Shown here piece after piece: positions 1 through 5,423 of a stretch of DNA of 9,355 nucleotides. The notes beneath the pieces are model-generated. The model was given only the letters and a program-made list of their open reading frames with translations. It made no database searches and had not been told where the DNA came from. The first letter of the stretch is position 1; every line of letters begins with the position of its first letter. A program made the position numbers and the translations under genes. The stretch comes from Acholeplasmataceae bacterium (lineage in GTDB: Bacteria; Bacillota; Negativicutes; Acidaminococcales; Acidaminococcaceae), in contig JAAYIB010000081.1 of assembly GCA_012744295.1 (NCBI GenBank), forward strand, positions 1 to 9,355. Reading direction: 5' to 3'.

Positions 1-404
1 ATATATTCCTCGATTTGTTCCGGATTAATAGTTCCGCAATGCGCAAGAACCATGCGATGCTGTTTTTTGTAGAAGTTAATATCCGAATACTTGGGGATGG
101 TTTCATGTGTCAGGGGTTCACGGTATAGAAGTCGCTCAACCAGACGCCCTTTCAAAAGATGCGTCTCAACGATTTTAGCCACGTCTTCAGCGGTAACGCG
201 GACATAAAAGGTCCCCTCAGGGTAGACTATGACAAGCGGCCCATACTCACAAAACCCATGGCAGCCCGTTTCCACGACCATAACCTCATCGGCAAGTCCC
301 TTTGCCTTGATTTCCTTCTGAAACGCCAGTTCCACTTCCTTGGATCCTGCCGATTTACAGCCTGTGCCGGCGCAAACCAGGACATGCGCTCTAATATGTT
401 GCAT
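1..404 (-). CDS. NuoF/HydB-like NADH-binding flavoprotein subunit, N-terminal part (runs off the window)
   Basis: The visible 134 residues begin MQHIRAHVLVCAGTGCKSAG and form the thioredoxin-fold [2Fe-2S] domain that precedes the FMN/NADH domain in clostridial NuoF-like (HydB) subunits. Four cysteines in the usual C-x4-C...C-x3-C pattern are present at C11, C16, C48 and C52. The last visible residues (HRMVLAHCGTINPEQIEEY) are the start of the Complex1_51K-type region. The ATG at 404 is preceded by GGGAGGAG at good spacing, which settles the start. In the bifurcating hydrogenase this subunit takes or delivers electrons as NADH through FMN in the cytoplasm. It lies 38 nt after the small [2Fe-2S] gene. 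The flavin and NADH motifs and the C-terminal iron-sulfur region lie outside the window, so the family is firm but the exact complex is inferred from neighbours. Confidence 0.9.
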   Translation of the reverse strand, partial: MQHIRAHVLVCAGTGCKSAGSKEVELAFQKEIKAKGLADEVMVVETGCHGFCEYGPLVIVYPEGTFYVRVTAEDVAKIVETHLLKGRLVERLLYREPLTHETIPKYSDINFYKKQHRMVLAHCGTINPEQIEEY

Positions 405-442
405 TTATAGCTCTCCTCCCAACTCATAAGCTTGACTGTCGA

Positions 443-814
443 TTATTCCTGCTCCTCAATTTTGCCGACGACCATATCCTCGATGATACGTCCGTTTACG
501 ACATGATCGGCGATAATTCTTTTGACGTCGGAGGGCTTAACCCTTCCGTAGGTAATCCGCGGCTCGTTAGGGCGCACTACGTCCAGGAGCACCTCCTGCT
601 CGCACATGCCGATGCAGCCGGTTTGCTGCACCTGCACTTCATTCAGCCTTCTGACCGCAAGCTCGTCCAGGACCGCCGACATTACTTCGCGTGCGCCGGC
701 GGCGATGCCGCAGGTACCCATACCGACGATTATTTTAGTTTCCTGCGCATGCCTTACCTTGATGTCGCTCTTCAGCCTTTCACGTAAAGCCTTTAAATCT
801 TCGAGTGTTTTCAT
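443..814 (-). CDS. Small thioredoxin-like [2Fe-2S] ferredoxin-domain protein (HydD-like position)
   Basis: This 123-residue protein has a short charged N-terminal helix (residues 1-25), then a thioredoxin-fold ferredoxin core with VGMGTCGIAAGA and QTGCIGMCE. Only three cysteines occupy the cluster positions: C35, C67 and C71. The second cysteine of the C-x4-C pair is glycine (G40). From memory, close relatives in clostridial hydrogenase operons share this GTCGIAAGA signature, so it may be a family trait rather than a mutation. The ATG at 814 follows GGGAGGT, and the TAA of the upstream ATPase gene lies between that site and the start, so the two genes are tightly coupled. The position between the ATPase and NuoF-like genes corresponds, as I recall, to hydD in Acetobacterium woodii. 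Likely role: accessory electron-transfer or structural subunit of the hydrogenase. That role is inferred. Confidence 0.88.
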   Translation of the reverse strand: MKTLEDLKALRERLKSDIKVRHAQETKIIVGMGTCGIAAGAREVMSAVLDELAVRRLNEVQVQQTGCIGMCEQEVLLDVVRPNEPRITYGRVKPSDVKRIIADHVVNGRIIEDMVVGKIEEQE

Positions 815-818
815 GCCT

Positions 819-1370
819 TTACCTCCCGCTTTTTCCCACTTTACCGATTTCTTGTTTTAAATAATCGGACAGCCAGCTATAAACCTCCGGGTGGCCGAAG
901 GCAAGGCTTTCGCCCAAAATTTCCTTCAATTGCATAGAGTCCAGCAAAAACTCGCCGCCGCCGCTCTTGTAGTTCACTATCAGCCGCAAAGCCGGATTTG
1001 CCGTCAGAAGCACCTTCAGCGTCGCCGCCAGGTCGCCCAGCGGCGGTCGGTCAAGGTGATCCTGCAGGAAAGCGGCCTTAACCTTTGTTCCCTTTCCTTC
1101 CTGCGACTGAATATCCAAAACCCCCCCGCATCTCGCCGTTGACATGGATAAAAGGGCAAGCCCCAGCCCCACCTTGCGGGTAAGGCGCGTTGTCACAAAG
1201 GGATCCCTGACGCTATTCACCAATTCCTTGTTCATACCGCGGCCATTGTCGGCCACGATAAAAACAAAGTAACCTGCCTCGTCCTCGTCTACCGTAATTT
1301 CAACTGTAGACGCACCGGCCTCGATGGAGTTTTGGACCAAGTCAAGAAGATGTAATGAAATCTCACGCAT
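819..1370 (-). CDS. Stand-alone GHKL (histidine-kinase-type) ATPase, hydrogenase-operon associated
   Basis: The 183-residue soluble protein opens directly with a Bergerat ATP-binding fold. The N box is at residues 9-20 (LDLVQNSIEAGA, N14), the G1 box is D41-NGRGM, the F box is DPFVTTR at 56-62, the G2 glycines are at 68-70 (VGLGLALL), and a GKGT motif lies at 92-95. There is no transmembrane segment, sensor domain, or dimerisation/phosphoacceptor histidine region, so it is not a complete sensor kinase. The last 80 or so residues form an appended region I do not recognise. It starts 2 nt after the NuoE-like stop and ends just before the [2Fe-2S] gene. The same slot is, from memory, hydE in the A. 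woodii hydCEDBA operon. It may act as a regulatory kinase or an assembly ATPase; the sequence does not decide between these. Confidence 0.88.
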   Translation of the reverse strand: MREISLHLLDLVQNSIEAGASTVEITVDEDEAGYFVFIVADNGRGMNKELVNSVRDPFVTTRLTRKVGLGLALLSMSTARCGGVLDIQSQEGKGTKVKAAFLQDHLDRPPLGDLAATLKVLLTANPALRLIVNYKSGGGEFLLDSMQLKEILGESLAFGHPEVYSWLSDYLKQEIGKVGKSGR

Positions 1371-1372
1371 TT

Positions 1373-1864
1373 TTACTTGTATCTTTCCAGGATTGACGCC
1401 AGTTTTTCTGTCGTCAGCCTTCCGTGTGTATCGTCATTGATCTGCATGACGGGCGCCAGTCCGCAGGCGCCGACGCAGGCAATTGTTTCCAAGGTGTAGC
1501 GCAGGTCTTCCGTCGTGTGCCCTGCCTTGATGCCAAGCTGCTTTTCAATAGCCTGGAGGATGGTTTTTCCGCCTCGCACGTGGCACGCTGTTCCCTGGCA
1601 AACACGAATGATGTTGCGTCCTCTCGGGTTCAGGTGGAACTGGGCATAGAAGGTCACAAGCCCGTAGATCTGGCTAATGGGATTGTCAGTGGTTTCCGCC
1701 ACGTATTCAAGCACGTCCTTAGGCAGATAGTTGTAAAGATTTTGTATTTCCTGCAGTATTGGAATCAAGGCGCCTTTTTTCCCGCTGTATCTGGCGAGAA
1801 TCTCGTCAATCTTTATCTTTTCCTTGTTTTCTCCGCCGCAGCAGCATTTGTTATCCAAATCCAT
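1373..1864 (-). CDS. NuoE/HydC-like [2Fe-2S] subunit of NAD-linked hydrogenase
   Basis: The 163-residue protein matches the 24-kDa NuoE family in length and layout. An N-terminal helical bundle (about residues 15-75, including the typical ISQIYGLVTFYAQF) is followed by a thioredoxin-fold [2Fe-2S] domain with all four ligands: C89 and C94 (CQGTAC), then C130 and C134 (CVGAC). It transfers electrons between the flavoprotein (NuoF/HydB) and the rest of the complex in the cytoplasm. The context is an accessory ATPase, a [2Fe-2S] protein and NuoF with no other complex I genes, which points to HydC of a bifurcating [FeFe] hydrogenase rather than respiratory complex I. A run of three cysteines at residues 7-9 (CCCGG) is an extra feature. 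The ATG at 1864 follows an AAGGAAGG purine stretch. It is preceded by a 101-nt gap that carries a dyad. Confidence 0.93.
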   Translation of the reverse strand: MDLDNKCCCGGENKEKIKIDEILARYSGKKGALIPILQEIQNLYNYLPKDVLEYVAETTDNPISQIYGLVTFYAQFHLNPRGRNIIRVCQGTACHVRGGKTILQAIEKQLGIKAGHTTEDLRYTLETIACVGACGLAPVMQINDDTHGRLTTEKLASILERYK

Positions 1865-1927
1865 TCATTATCTCTTCCTTCCTTGTCGACTTATACCGTT
1901 AACAGCAAATCCTTTGTTTCCGGTTCG

Positions 1928-1946
1928 CGTTCAGCATTGCAGAACG
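1928..1946. promoter_or_regulatory. 19-bp imperfect dyad, candidate operator upstream of the NuoE-like gene
   Basis: On the minus strand the 101-nt gap between the PHP gene and the NuoE-like gene contains CGTTCTGCAATGCTGAACG. The half-sites CGTTC-n-GCA and TGC-n-GAACG are exact reverse complements around a central A; only the symmetric positions 6 and 14 fail to match. The inner arms are separated by a single base and could not fold as an RNA hairpin, so the symmetry suits a DNA-binding dimer better. It does not resemble a Rex or Crp/Fnr consensus. No convincing -35/-10 pair accompanies it; a TATAAG lies further downstream with no matching -35. Confidence 0.35.
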
Positions 1947-1965
1947 TTTGCCACATTTACCGCCG

Positions 1966-2733
1966 TCAAGTTTTTTTGCCAATATAGCATCCCGGCTTAA
2001 CGCATCTTCCACCCTCGCCCCTTAAGGCCAGCCTGATCTCCGCCACAGTCGGCTCAGCAAGGCAGAACGAGGTTTTCGGACCCTGACGGAAGTCTTCGAT
2101 GCGGTGGGCATCCGAAGATGTGATGTAGGGCAACCCGCCCGTCAGGGGCTGCAAAGCCTTTCTTTGCAGCTCTTCTATGCCCCGCTGCGATATTTCCGCA
2201 GCCGCAAGACCCAAATCACGGGGGAGAAACCCCAGCTGTCCGAGCAGGCTGTAAGAAGCACGGTCAATATGAGCGGCAATGCAAATACCGCCCAACCGGT
2301 TGCAGGTTTCTACTACGGCTTCCGCGCTAAGTGCGAGAGGCGCGAGCAGCATTCTTTCTTCTTCCGCGACAAAGTTGTCGTCGGCGTCAACTATGAACTG
2401 CGCTCCGAACCTTACGGGATCGTTGGCAAGAGGCTGCATGGCCGCGTCCACCTGTCGCTGCCAGTCCTCAAGCTGCTTTATTTCATCAAAAAGCACTATT
2501 ATATGGCCCTCTTCCCTGCATTGAACCTCCATGCCGGGCATAACCCTGATGCCGAATTCTTGAGCCGCCTCTATCGCCGGGGCAACATTGGCCGATGCAT
2601 TATGGTCGGTCAAGGCAATCATGTCCACGCCAAATTCCGCGGCCCGCATGACAATGTGGTGCGGCGTCATTTCAATTTCGCCGCAAGGTGACAGCAGGCT
2701 ATGAAGATGCAAGTCGGCAAGCCATTCCTTCAT
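1966..2733 (-). CDS. PHP-domain metal-dependent phosphoesterase
   Basis: The protein has 255 residues counted from MKEWLADLHLHS. It carries the whole set of PHP metal ligands: H9 and H11 (DLHLHS), D43 and H44 (LTDHN), E69 (GMEVQ), H77, H155 (AAHID), D208 and H210 (SSDAH). PHP proteins hydrolyse phosphoester bonds with a two- or three-metal centre. The substrate here cannot be told; small phosphorylated metabolites or phosphorylated protein partners are both possible. The reading frame is open for 68 codons further upstream, but that stretch lies over the preceding DRTGG gene and looks non-coding. The ATG at 2733 shares an ATGA overlap with the DRTGG stop, which indicates translational coupling. 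It is the last gene of the sensor-like cassette and ends 101 nt before the NuoE-like gene. Confidence 0.92.
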   Translation of the reverse strand: MKEWLADLHLHSLLSPCGEIEMTPHHIVMRAAEFGVDMIALTDHNASANVAPAIEAAQEFGIRVMPGMEVQCREEGHIIVLFDEIKQLEDWQRQVDAAMQPLANDPVRFGAQFIVDADDNFVAEEERMLLAPLALSAEAVVETCNRLGGICIAAHIDRASYSLLGQLGFLPRDLGLAAAEISQRGIEELQRKALQPLTGGLPYITSSDAHRIEDFRQGPKTSFCLAEPTVAEIRLALRGEGGRCVKPGCYIGKKT

Positions 2734-3074
2734 ATTTCGTTCTTTACTCCCAATGCATAAATACGTCCTATTACCTCGTAAGCCGGCAAGTCTGTTGTTA
2801 GGATGACAACGCTGTTGCGTTCGGCTTTTTCCAGGGCATCCTTTTCCACGTGCGAGCCTCCCGCAACGATTACGGCCGAAAGCCCGAGCAGGGCCGCCAC
2901 CGCAGCAATGTTCTGATGTCCCTGCATGGTAATCCAAAGCATGTCTGTCTTGGCCTGCCCCATGACATTGCTCAAGAGGTCCGAAGCATAGCCTCCTGAT
3001 ACTTCCGCCCCCAGGTCGGCGTTCTTTGTCGCCACCATTAAGTCAAGGGCTTCCACGATTTTTTGCAATTTCAT
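2730..3074 (-). CDS. DRTGG-domain protein (second copy, downstream of the hydrogenase-like gene)
   Basis: This 114-residue protein (MKLQKIVEALDLMV...) consists of one DRTGG-type domain. Typical segments are VSGGYASDLLSNVMGQA (residues 25-41), LWITMQGHQNIAAVAALLG (46-64), AVIVAGG (67-73) and ILTTDLPAYEVIGRIYALG (91-109). DRTGG domains occur in CBS-containing pyrophosphatases, where they help bind adenine nucleotides, and in some phosphotransacetylases; a ligand-binding role here is an inference. The start is fixed by a perfect AAGGAGGT before the ATG at 3074. Upstream in-frame codons (to 3191) only overlap the hydrogenase-like gene. The start and stop form ATGA overlaps with the genes on both sides. 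It is a paralogue of the DRTGG gene at 4907-5275. Confidence 0.88.
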   Translation of the reverse strand: MKLQKIVEALDLMVATKNADLGAEVSGGYASDLLSNVMGQAKTDMLWITMQGHQNIAAVAALLGLSAVIVAGGSHVEKDALEKAERNSVVILTTDLPAYEVIGRIYALGVKNEI

Positions 3075-4456
3075 TTCTTTACCTCCTTGGCCGAAGTCAC
3101 GGCCCGTCCTACGGATATGGGGATCTCTTCGGCCAGGTCCAGCATGCCTTGGGCAAGCTGTTTGACACTGGCCCTTAATTTGAAAATGCAATCGGTATCA
3201 TGAGCCTTACCCTGTACAATGTCCTCTGCCAGGCACTGGCAGGTCGGTGCTCCGCAGGCACCGCAATCGAGGCCCGGAAGCGAACTCAGCACTTCTTCCA
3301 TTTTTTCAAACTTTTTCATTGCTGCCGCGATGTCTTCGTCAAGCTGCATCATAGGACGCGGCACCAATTGCTTGACGCGCCGCTCTGAAGCCGGGAAGTT
3401 ATCACAGTTCATGCTTTGTGCGAGTGTTTCCTGCCTTGATTTGTCTTCCTTCATCCGCATCTGACGCACCCGCTGCTTCAGATTCTTTTCAGCAACGAAC
3501 TTATTGGCCGCCGTCAGCGGACCTCCAAGGCAACCGCCGTAGCACATCGAACATTCTACGTAGTCTACGTCGGGCAGCTTATTCATGGAAATCTGTTCAA
3601 GCACCTCGTAAGCGGCTTCCACCCCATGCACTACCAAAGCCTTTTCGATTCCGGCAGCTCTTACTTCGCCGCCGGCAAAACCCCAGCCCATTCCATAAGA
3701 AGAACCGGTCCGAACCGCTTTTTCAAGGTGCGGCGGTATGGCATCGAATTTTATAACGCGGCATAATTCCCCATAAATGCGGGAAACGCTGATGGCTCCG
3801 GTAAGCTGGGTGCTTTTTACGTCAACAGCCTGCCTGATGTTGCTGCCCTTGGCAGGGCAGGGAGCTACAAACCAGACACCTACTTCCTCAGGTTTAAACT
3901 TGCCGCTTCTTTTTACTTCTTCCTTGATATAGATTGCCGCGGCGTCAGCCGGCGACAAGATCGGGATGATTTGCCGGATGAGCTCCGGAAACTTAACCTG
4001 GATCAGCCGCAAGACAGCCGGGCAAGCCGATGAAATAAGCGGTCTTGGCCCCTCCTGGTAGTTCTTTACGTATTTCTCTATTTCTGCCGCGATGTATTCG
4101 CTGGAGGCGGAAACATCATAAATCTCATCAAAGCCGAGGTCATAAAGCCCCTGCCAAATGTTTTCTATCGCTACTTCCGGGGGAAACTGCGCGTAAAGAG
4201 AAGGCGGCGGCAAGATAATGTTGTAAGCATATTTCTTAATTTCGTTCAAACTGTCCATCACCGCATATTTCGCATGCTGCGGACAGCGCCTTATACACTC
4301 GCCGCAGTCGATGCAGCGGGCAGGCAGGATAATGGCCTTGCCGTTACGGACCCTGATCGCTTCTGTCGGACAATATTTAACGCAGGTGACACAACCTATG
4401 CACGCGCTTGCTCTTAACCGGACAGAGTGGAAATAACTTTCTGTCATTTGTATCAC
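3071..4456 (-). CDS. [FeFe]-hydrogenase-like protein, putative sensory (group C/D) type
   Basis: The 461-residue protein has three parts. Residues 19-58 hold two [4Fe-4S] ferredoxin motifs (C19, C22, C25, C29 and C48, C51, C54, C58). Residues 70-315 form the iron-hydrogenase large-subunit domain. Residues 398-423 form an Fe-S domain with C398, C401, C406 and C423. All four H-cluster cysteines are kept: C145 (SSACP), C200 (APCPAK), C305 and C309 (MCYGGC). Residues around the cluster differ from catalytic enzymes: the proton-relay cysteine is A144, and the L2 and L3 methionines are A198 and S303. Such pockets are known from poorly active, putatively sensory hydrogenases (Thermotoga HydS, Thermoanaerobacter mathranii HydS). 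With ATPase, DRTGG and PHP neighbours it probably senses H2 or redox state. The start given is GTG with GAGG upstream; an ATG at 4447 (M4) with AGGCGG is about as likely. It overlaps the next gene by an ATGA. Confidence 0.93.
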   Translation of the reverse strand: MIQMTESYFHSVRLRASACIGCVTCVKYCPTEAIRVRNGKAIILPARCIDCGECIRRCPQHAKYAVMDSLNEIKKYAYNIILPPPSLYAQFPPEVAIENIWQGLYDLGFDEIYDVSASSEYIAAEIEKYVKNYQEGPRPLISSACPAVLRLIQVKFPELIRQIIPILSPADAAAIYIKEEVKRSGKFKPEEVGVWFVAPCPAKGSNIRQAVDVKSTQLTGAISVSRIYGELCRVIKFDAIPPHLEKAVRTGSSYGMGWGFAGGEVRAAGIEKALVVHGVEAAYEVLEQISMNKLPDVDYVECSMCYGGCLGGPLTAANKFVAEKNLKQRVRQMRMKEDKSRQETLAQSMNCDNFPASERRVKQLVPRPMMQLDEDIAAAMKKFEKMEEVLSSLPGLDCGACGAPTCQCLAEDIVQGKAHDTDCIFKLRASVKQLAQGMLDLAEEIPISVGRAVTSAKEVKK

Positions 4457-4473
4457 CGCCTAAAACCTCATTA

Positions 4474-4914
4474 TTAAACCTTGTCAGCGTGTTTAAATTC
4501 CATTGTAATTTTAGTGCCCTCGTTGACCTCGGACGCGATGTCGATACGGTCGGAACACTTGATCATGTTTGGCAGACCCATGCCTGCGCCAAAGCCCATC
4601 TGGCGGATATAGTCCGGTGCCGTGGACCAGCCTTCCTGTTTTGCCTGCTCGATGTCCGGTATTCCCGGGCCCTTATCCGTTACGACAATGATAGTGCTCT
4701 CGGGGGAAATTTCCGCCATGACCACGCCTCCCCCGGCGTGAATGATGACGTTCATCTCAGCTTCGTAGGTCCCAATCGCTATGCGTCTGATGATGTCTGC
4801 AGGAATGCCCAGGCGCTGCAGCAAACGCTTGATGGCGCTGGAAGCCTCACCTGCGCGGTCGAAATCTCCTGAAACCACGTCATACGTAAGTTTCATCTTG
4901 TTGGTTTCATTCAT
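4474..4914 (-). CDS. RsbW/SpoIIAB-like stand-alone ATPase (anti-sigma-factor kinase fold)
   Basis: The protein has about 146 residues (MNETNKMKLTYDVVSGDF...) with a complete HATPase_c_2 fold and nothing else. The N box is EAEMNVIIHA (asparagine at 55 from this start), G1 is DKGPGI, and G2 is GFGAGMGLPN. Length and motif layout are those of the anti-sigma serine kinases RsbW/SpoIIAB, but no sigma factor or anti-sigma antagonist gene is next to it. Three start codons crowd the junction with the DRTGG gene. The ATG at 4920 is only 1 nt from AAGGTG, whereas the in-frame ATG at 4914 is 7 nt from it, so I prefer 4914. The start overlaps the end of the DRTGG gene, implying coupled translation. It may phosphorylate or bind a partner in response to the hydrogenase-like sensor; this is inference from gene order. 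Confidence 0.9.
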   Translation of the reverse strand: MNETNKMKLTYDVVSGDFDRAGEASSAIKRLLQRLGIPADIIRRIAIGTYEAEMNVIIHAGGGVVMAEISPESTIIVVTDKGPGIPDIEQAKQEGWSTAPDYIRQMGFGAGMGLPNMIKCSDRIDIASEVNEGTKITMEFKHADKV

Positions 4915-5275
4915 TGTCATACACCTTGGGCGGACAGCCCTCTATTCCCATTTCGTAAAGTCGTCCGCAAGCTTCGAATAGTGTGTAGCAGGTGACAAGC
5001 AAAGGCATGTCTCTGTCCTTTGCTGCCTGTATAACGTCCTTGCCGGGTATTTTGCCGCGCACAAAGACAACCGCACACAAATCGCTTAGTTCTGCCGTCC
5101 TGATAACCTGTACGTTGGTTAGGCCCGTCAGAAGAAGCGTCTTGCATTTCGTAAAAGTTAGGACATCACTCATCAGGTCAGCTCCACAGGCGGAAACCAC
5201 CTCGCGTTCCATTTGCTCCTCACCCAGCAATATCCTTGCGCCAAGCTTGCTTGCGACCTCTCTTAGCTTAATCAC
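4907..5275 (-). CDS. DRTGG-domain protein (first gene of the sensor-like cassette)
   Basis: This is a 122-residue single-domain protein starting at GTG (MIKLREVASKLGARILLG). It is held as a DRTGG-family member by VVSACGADLMSDVLTF (residues 26-41), LLLTGLTNVQVIRTAEL (47-63), AVVFVRGK (68-75) and LLVTCYTLFEACGRLYEMGI (92-111). The GTG is supported by AGGAGG with an 8-nt spacer. No in-frame ATG nearby has a comparable site. The C-terminal half aligns by eye with the second DRTGG protein at 2730-3074 (AVVFVRGK with AVIVAGG, and GRLYEMGI with GRIYALGV). A consensus promoter and a structured leader precede it, so it is the first gene of the transcript. Its biochemical role is unknown; nucleotide or ligand binding is a guess from other DRTGG proteins. 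Confidence 0.88.
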   Translation of the reverse strand: MIKLREVASKLGARILLGEEQMEREVVSACGADLMSDVLTFTKCKTLLLTGLTNVQVIRTAELSDLCAVVFVRGKIPGKDVIQAAKDRDMPLLVTCYTLFEACGRLYEMGIEGCPPKVYDNE

Positions 5276-5295
5276 AGGTAAAACCTCCTGCTTTC

Positions 5296-5328
5296 AAAAA
5301 TTCAGCTTTCAAATCAATCGGAAAGCCG
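5296..5328 (-). promoter_or_regulatory. Possible leader hairpin with alternative pairing before the DRTGG start
   Basis: In the untranslated leader, CGGCTTTC (5328-5321) can pair with GAAAGCTG (5310-5303), giving 8 bp with one G-U pair and a 10-nt loop, followed after AA by a run of five U (5300-5296). GAAAGC occurs again at 5295-5290, directly against the AGGAGG ribosome binding site, so the same GCTTTC could instead pair next to the site. The stem is short and AU-rich and the U run is brief, so this is a weak candidate for a conditional terminator or translation switch. Confidence 0.25.
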
Positions 5329-5386
5329 CTGGTGGTGTTGACAAACCAGAAGCATCGTCATAGTGAAAAAATGTCCGTATATTTTA

Positions 5387-5415
5387 ATTGTAACCTTCCC
5401 GCAGACAGGTGTAAA
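5387..5415 (-). promoter_or_regulatory. Sigma-A-type promoter for the sensor-like/hydrogenase operon
   Basis: The -35 element TTTACA (5415-5410) and the -10 element TACAAT (5392-5387) are separated by exactly 17 bp, each one mismatch from consensus. The promoter lies just after the stop of the ligase gene and points at the DRTGG gene. Transcription would start near 5380, giving a leader of about 105 nt. No other equally good promoter was seen between here and position 1, so one long transcript through the hydrogenase genes is plausible. Confidence 0.65.
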
Positions 5416-5423
5416 GGGAAATC

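Noticed and set aside
227..427. 66-codon minus-strand frame near the left end
   Set aside because: It is the wrong frame; the adjacent frame gives the NuoF-like [2Fe-2S] domain with four correctly spaced cysteines and a strong ribosome binding site.
1893..1898. TATAAG as a -10 element for the NuoE-like gene (minus strand, about 30 nt before the start)
   Set aside because: No acceptable -35 at 16-18 bp and no extended TGn element.
1424..1987. Plus-strand open frame of 187 codons opposite the NuoE-like gene
   Set aside because: It is antisense to the four-cysteine NuoE protein, has no recognisable motif and no convincing ribosome binding site.
2104..2691. Plus-strand open frame of 195 codons opposite the PHP gene
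   Set aside because: All PHP metal-ligand motifs are on the other strand; this frame looks like a shadow.
2734..2937. Upstream in-frame extension of the PHP gene (68 more codons)
   Set aside because: It overlaps the DRTGG gene, reads as low-complexity arginine/glycine/cysteine-rich peptide, and the PHP domain begins right at MKEWLADLHLHS with an ATGA overlap.
5338..5366. TTGACA-17-TAGTGA promoter-like pair on the plus strand
   Set aside because: The -10 is poor and no plus-strand gene follows it.
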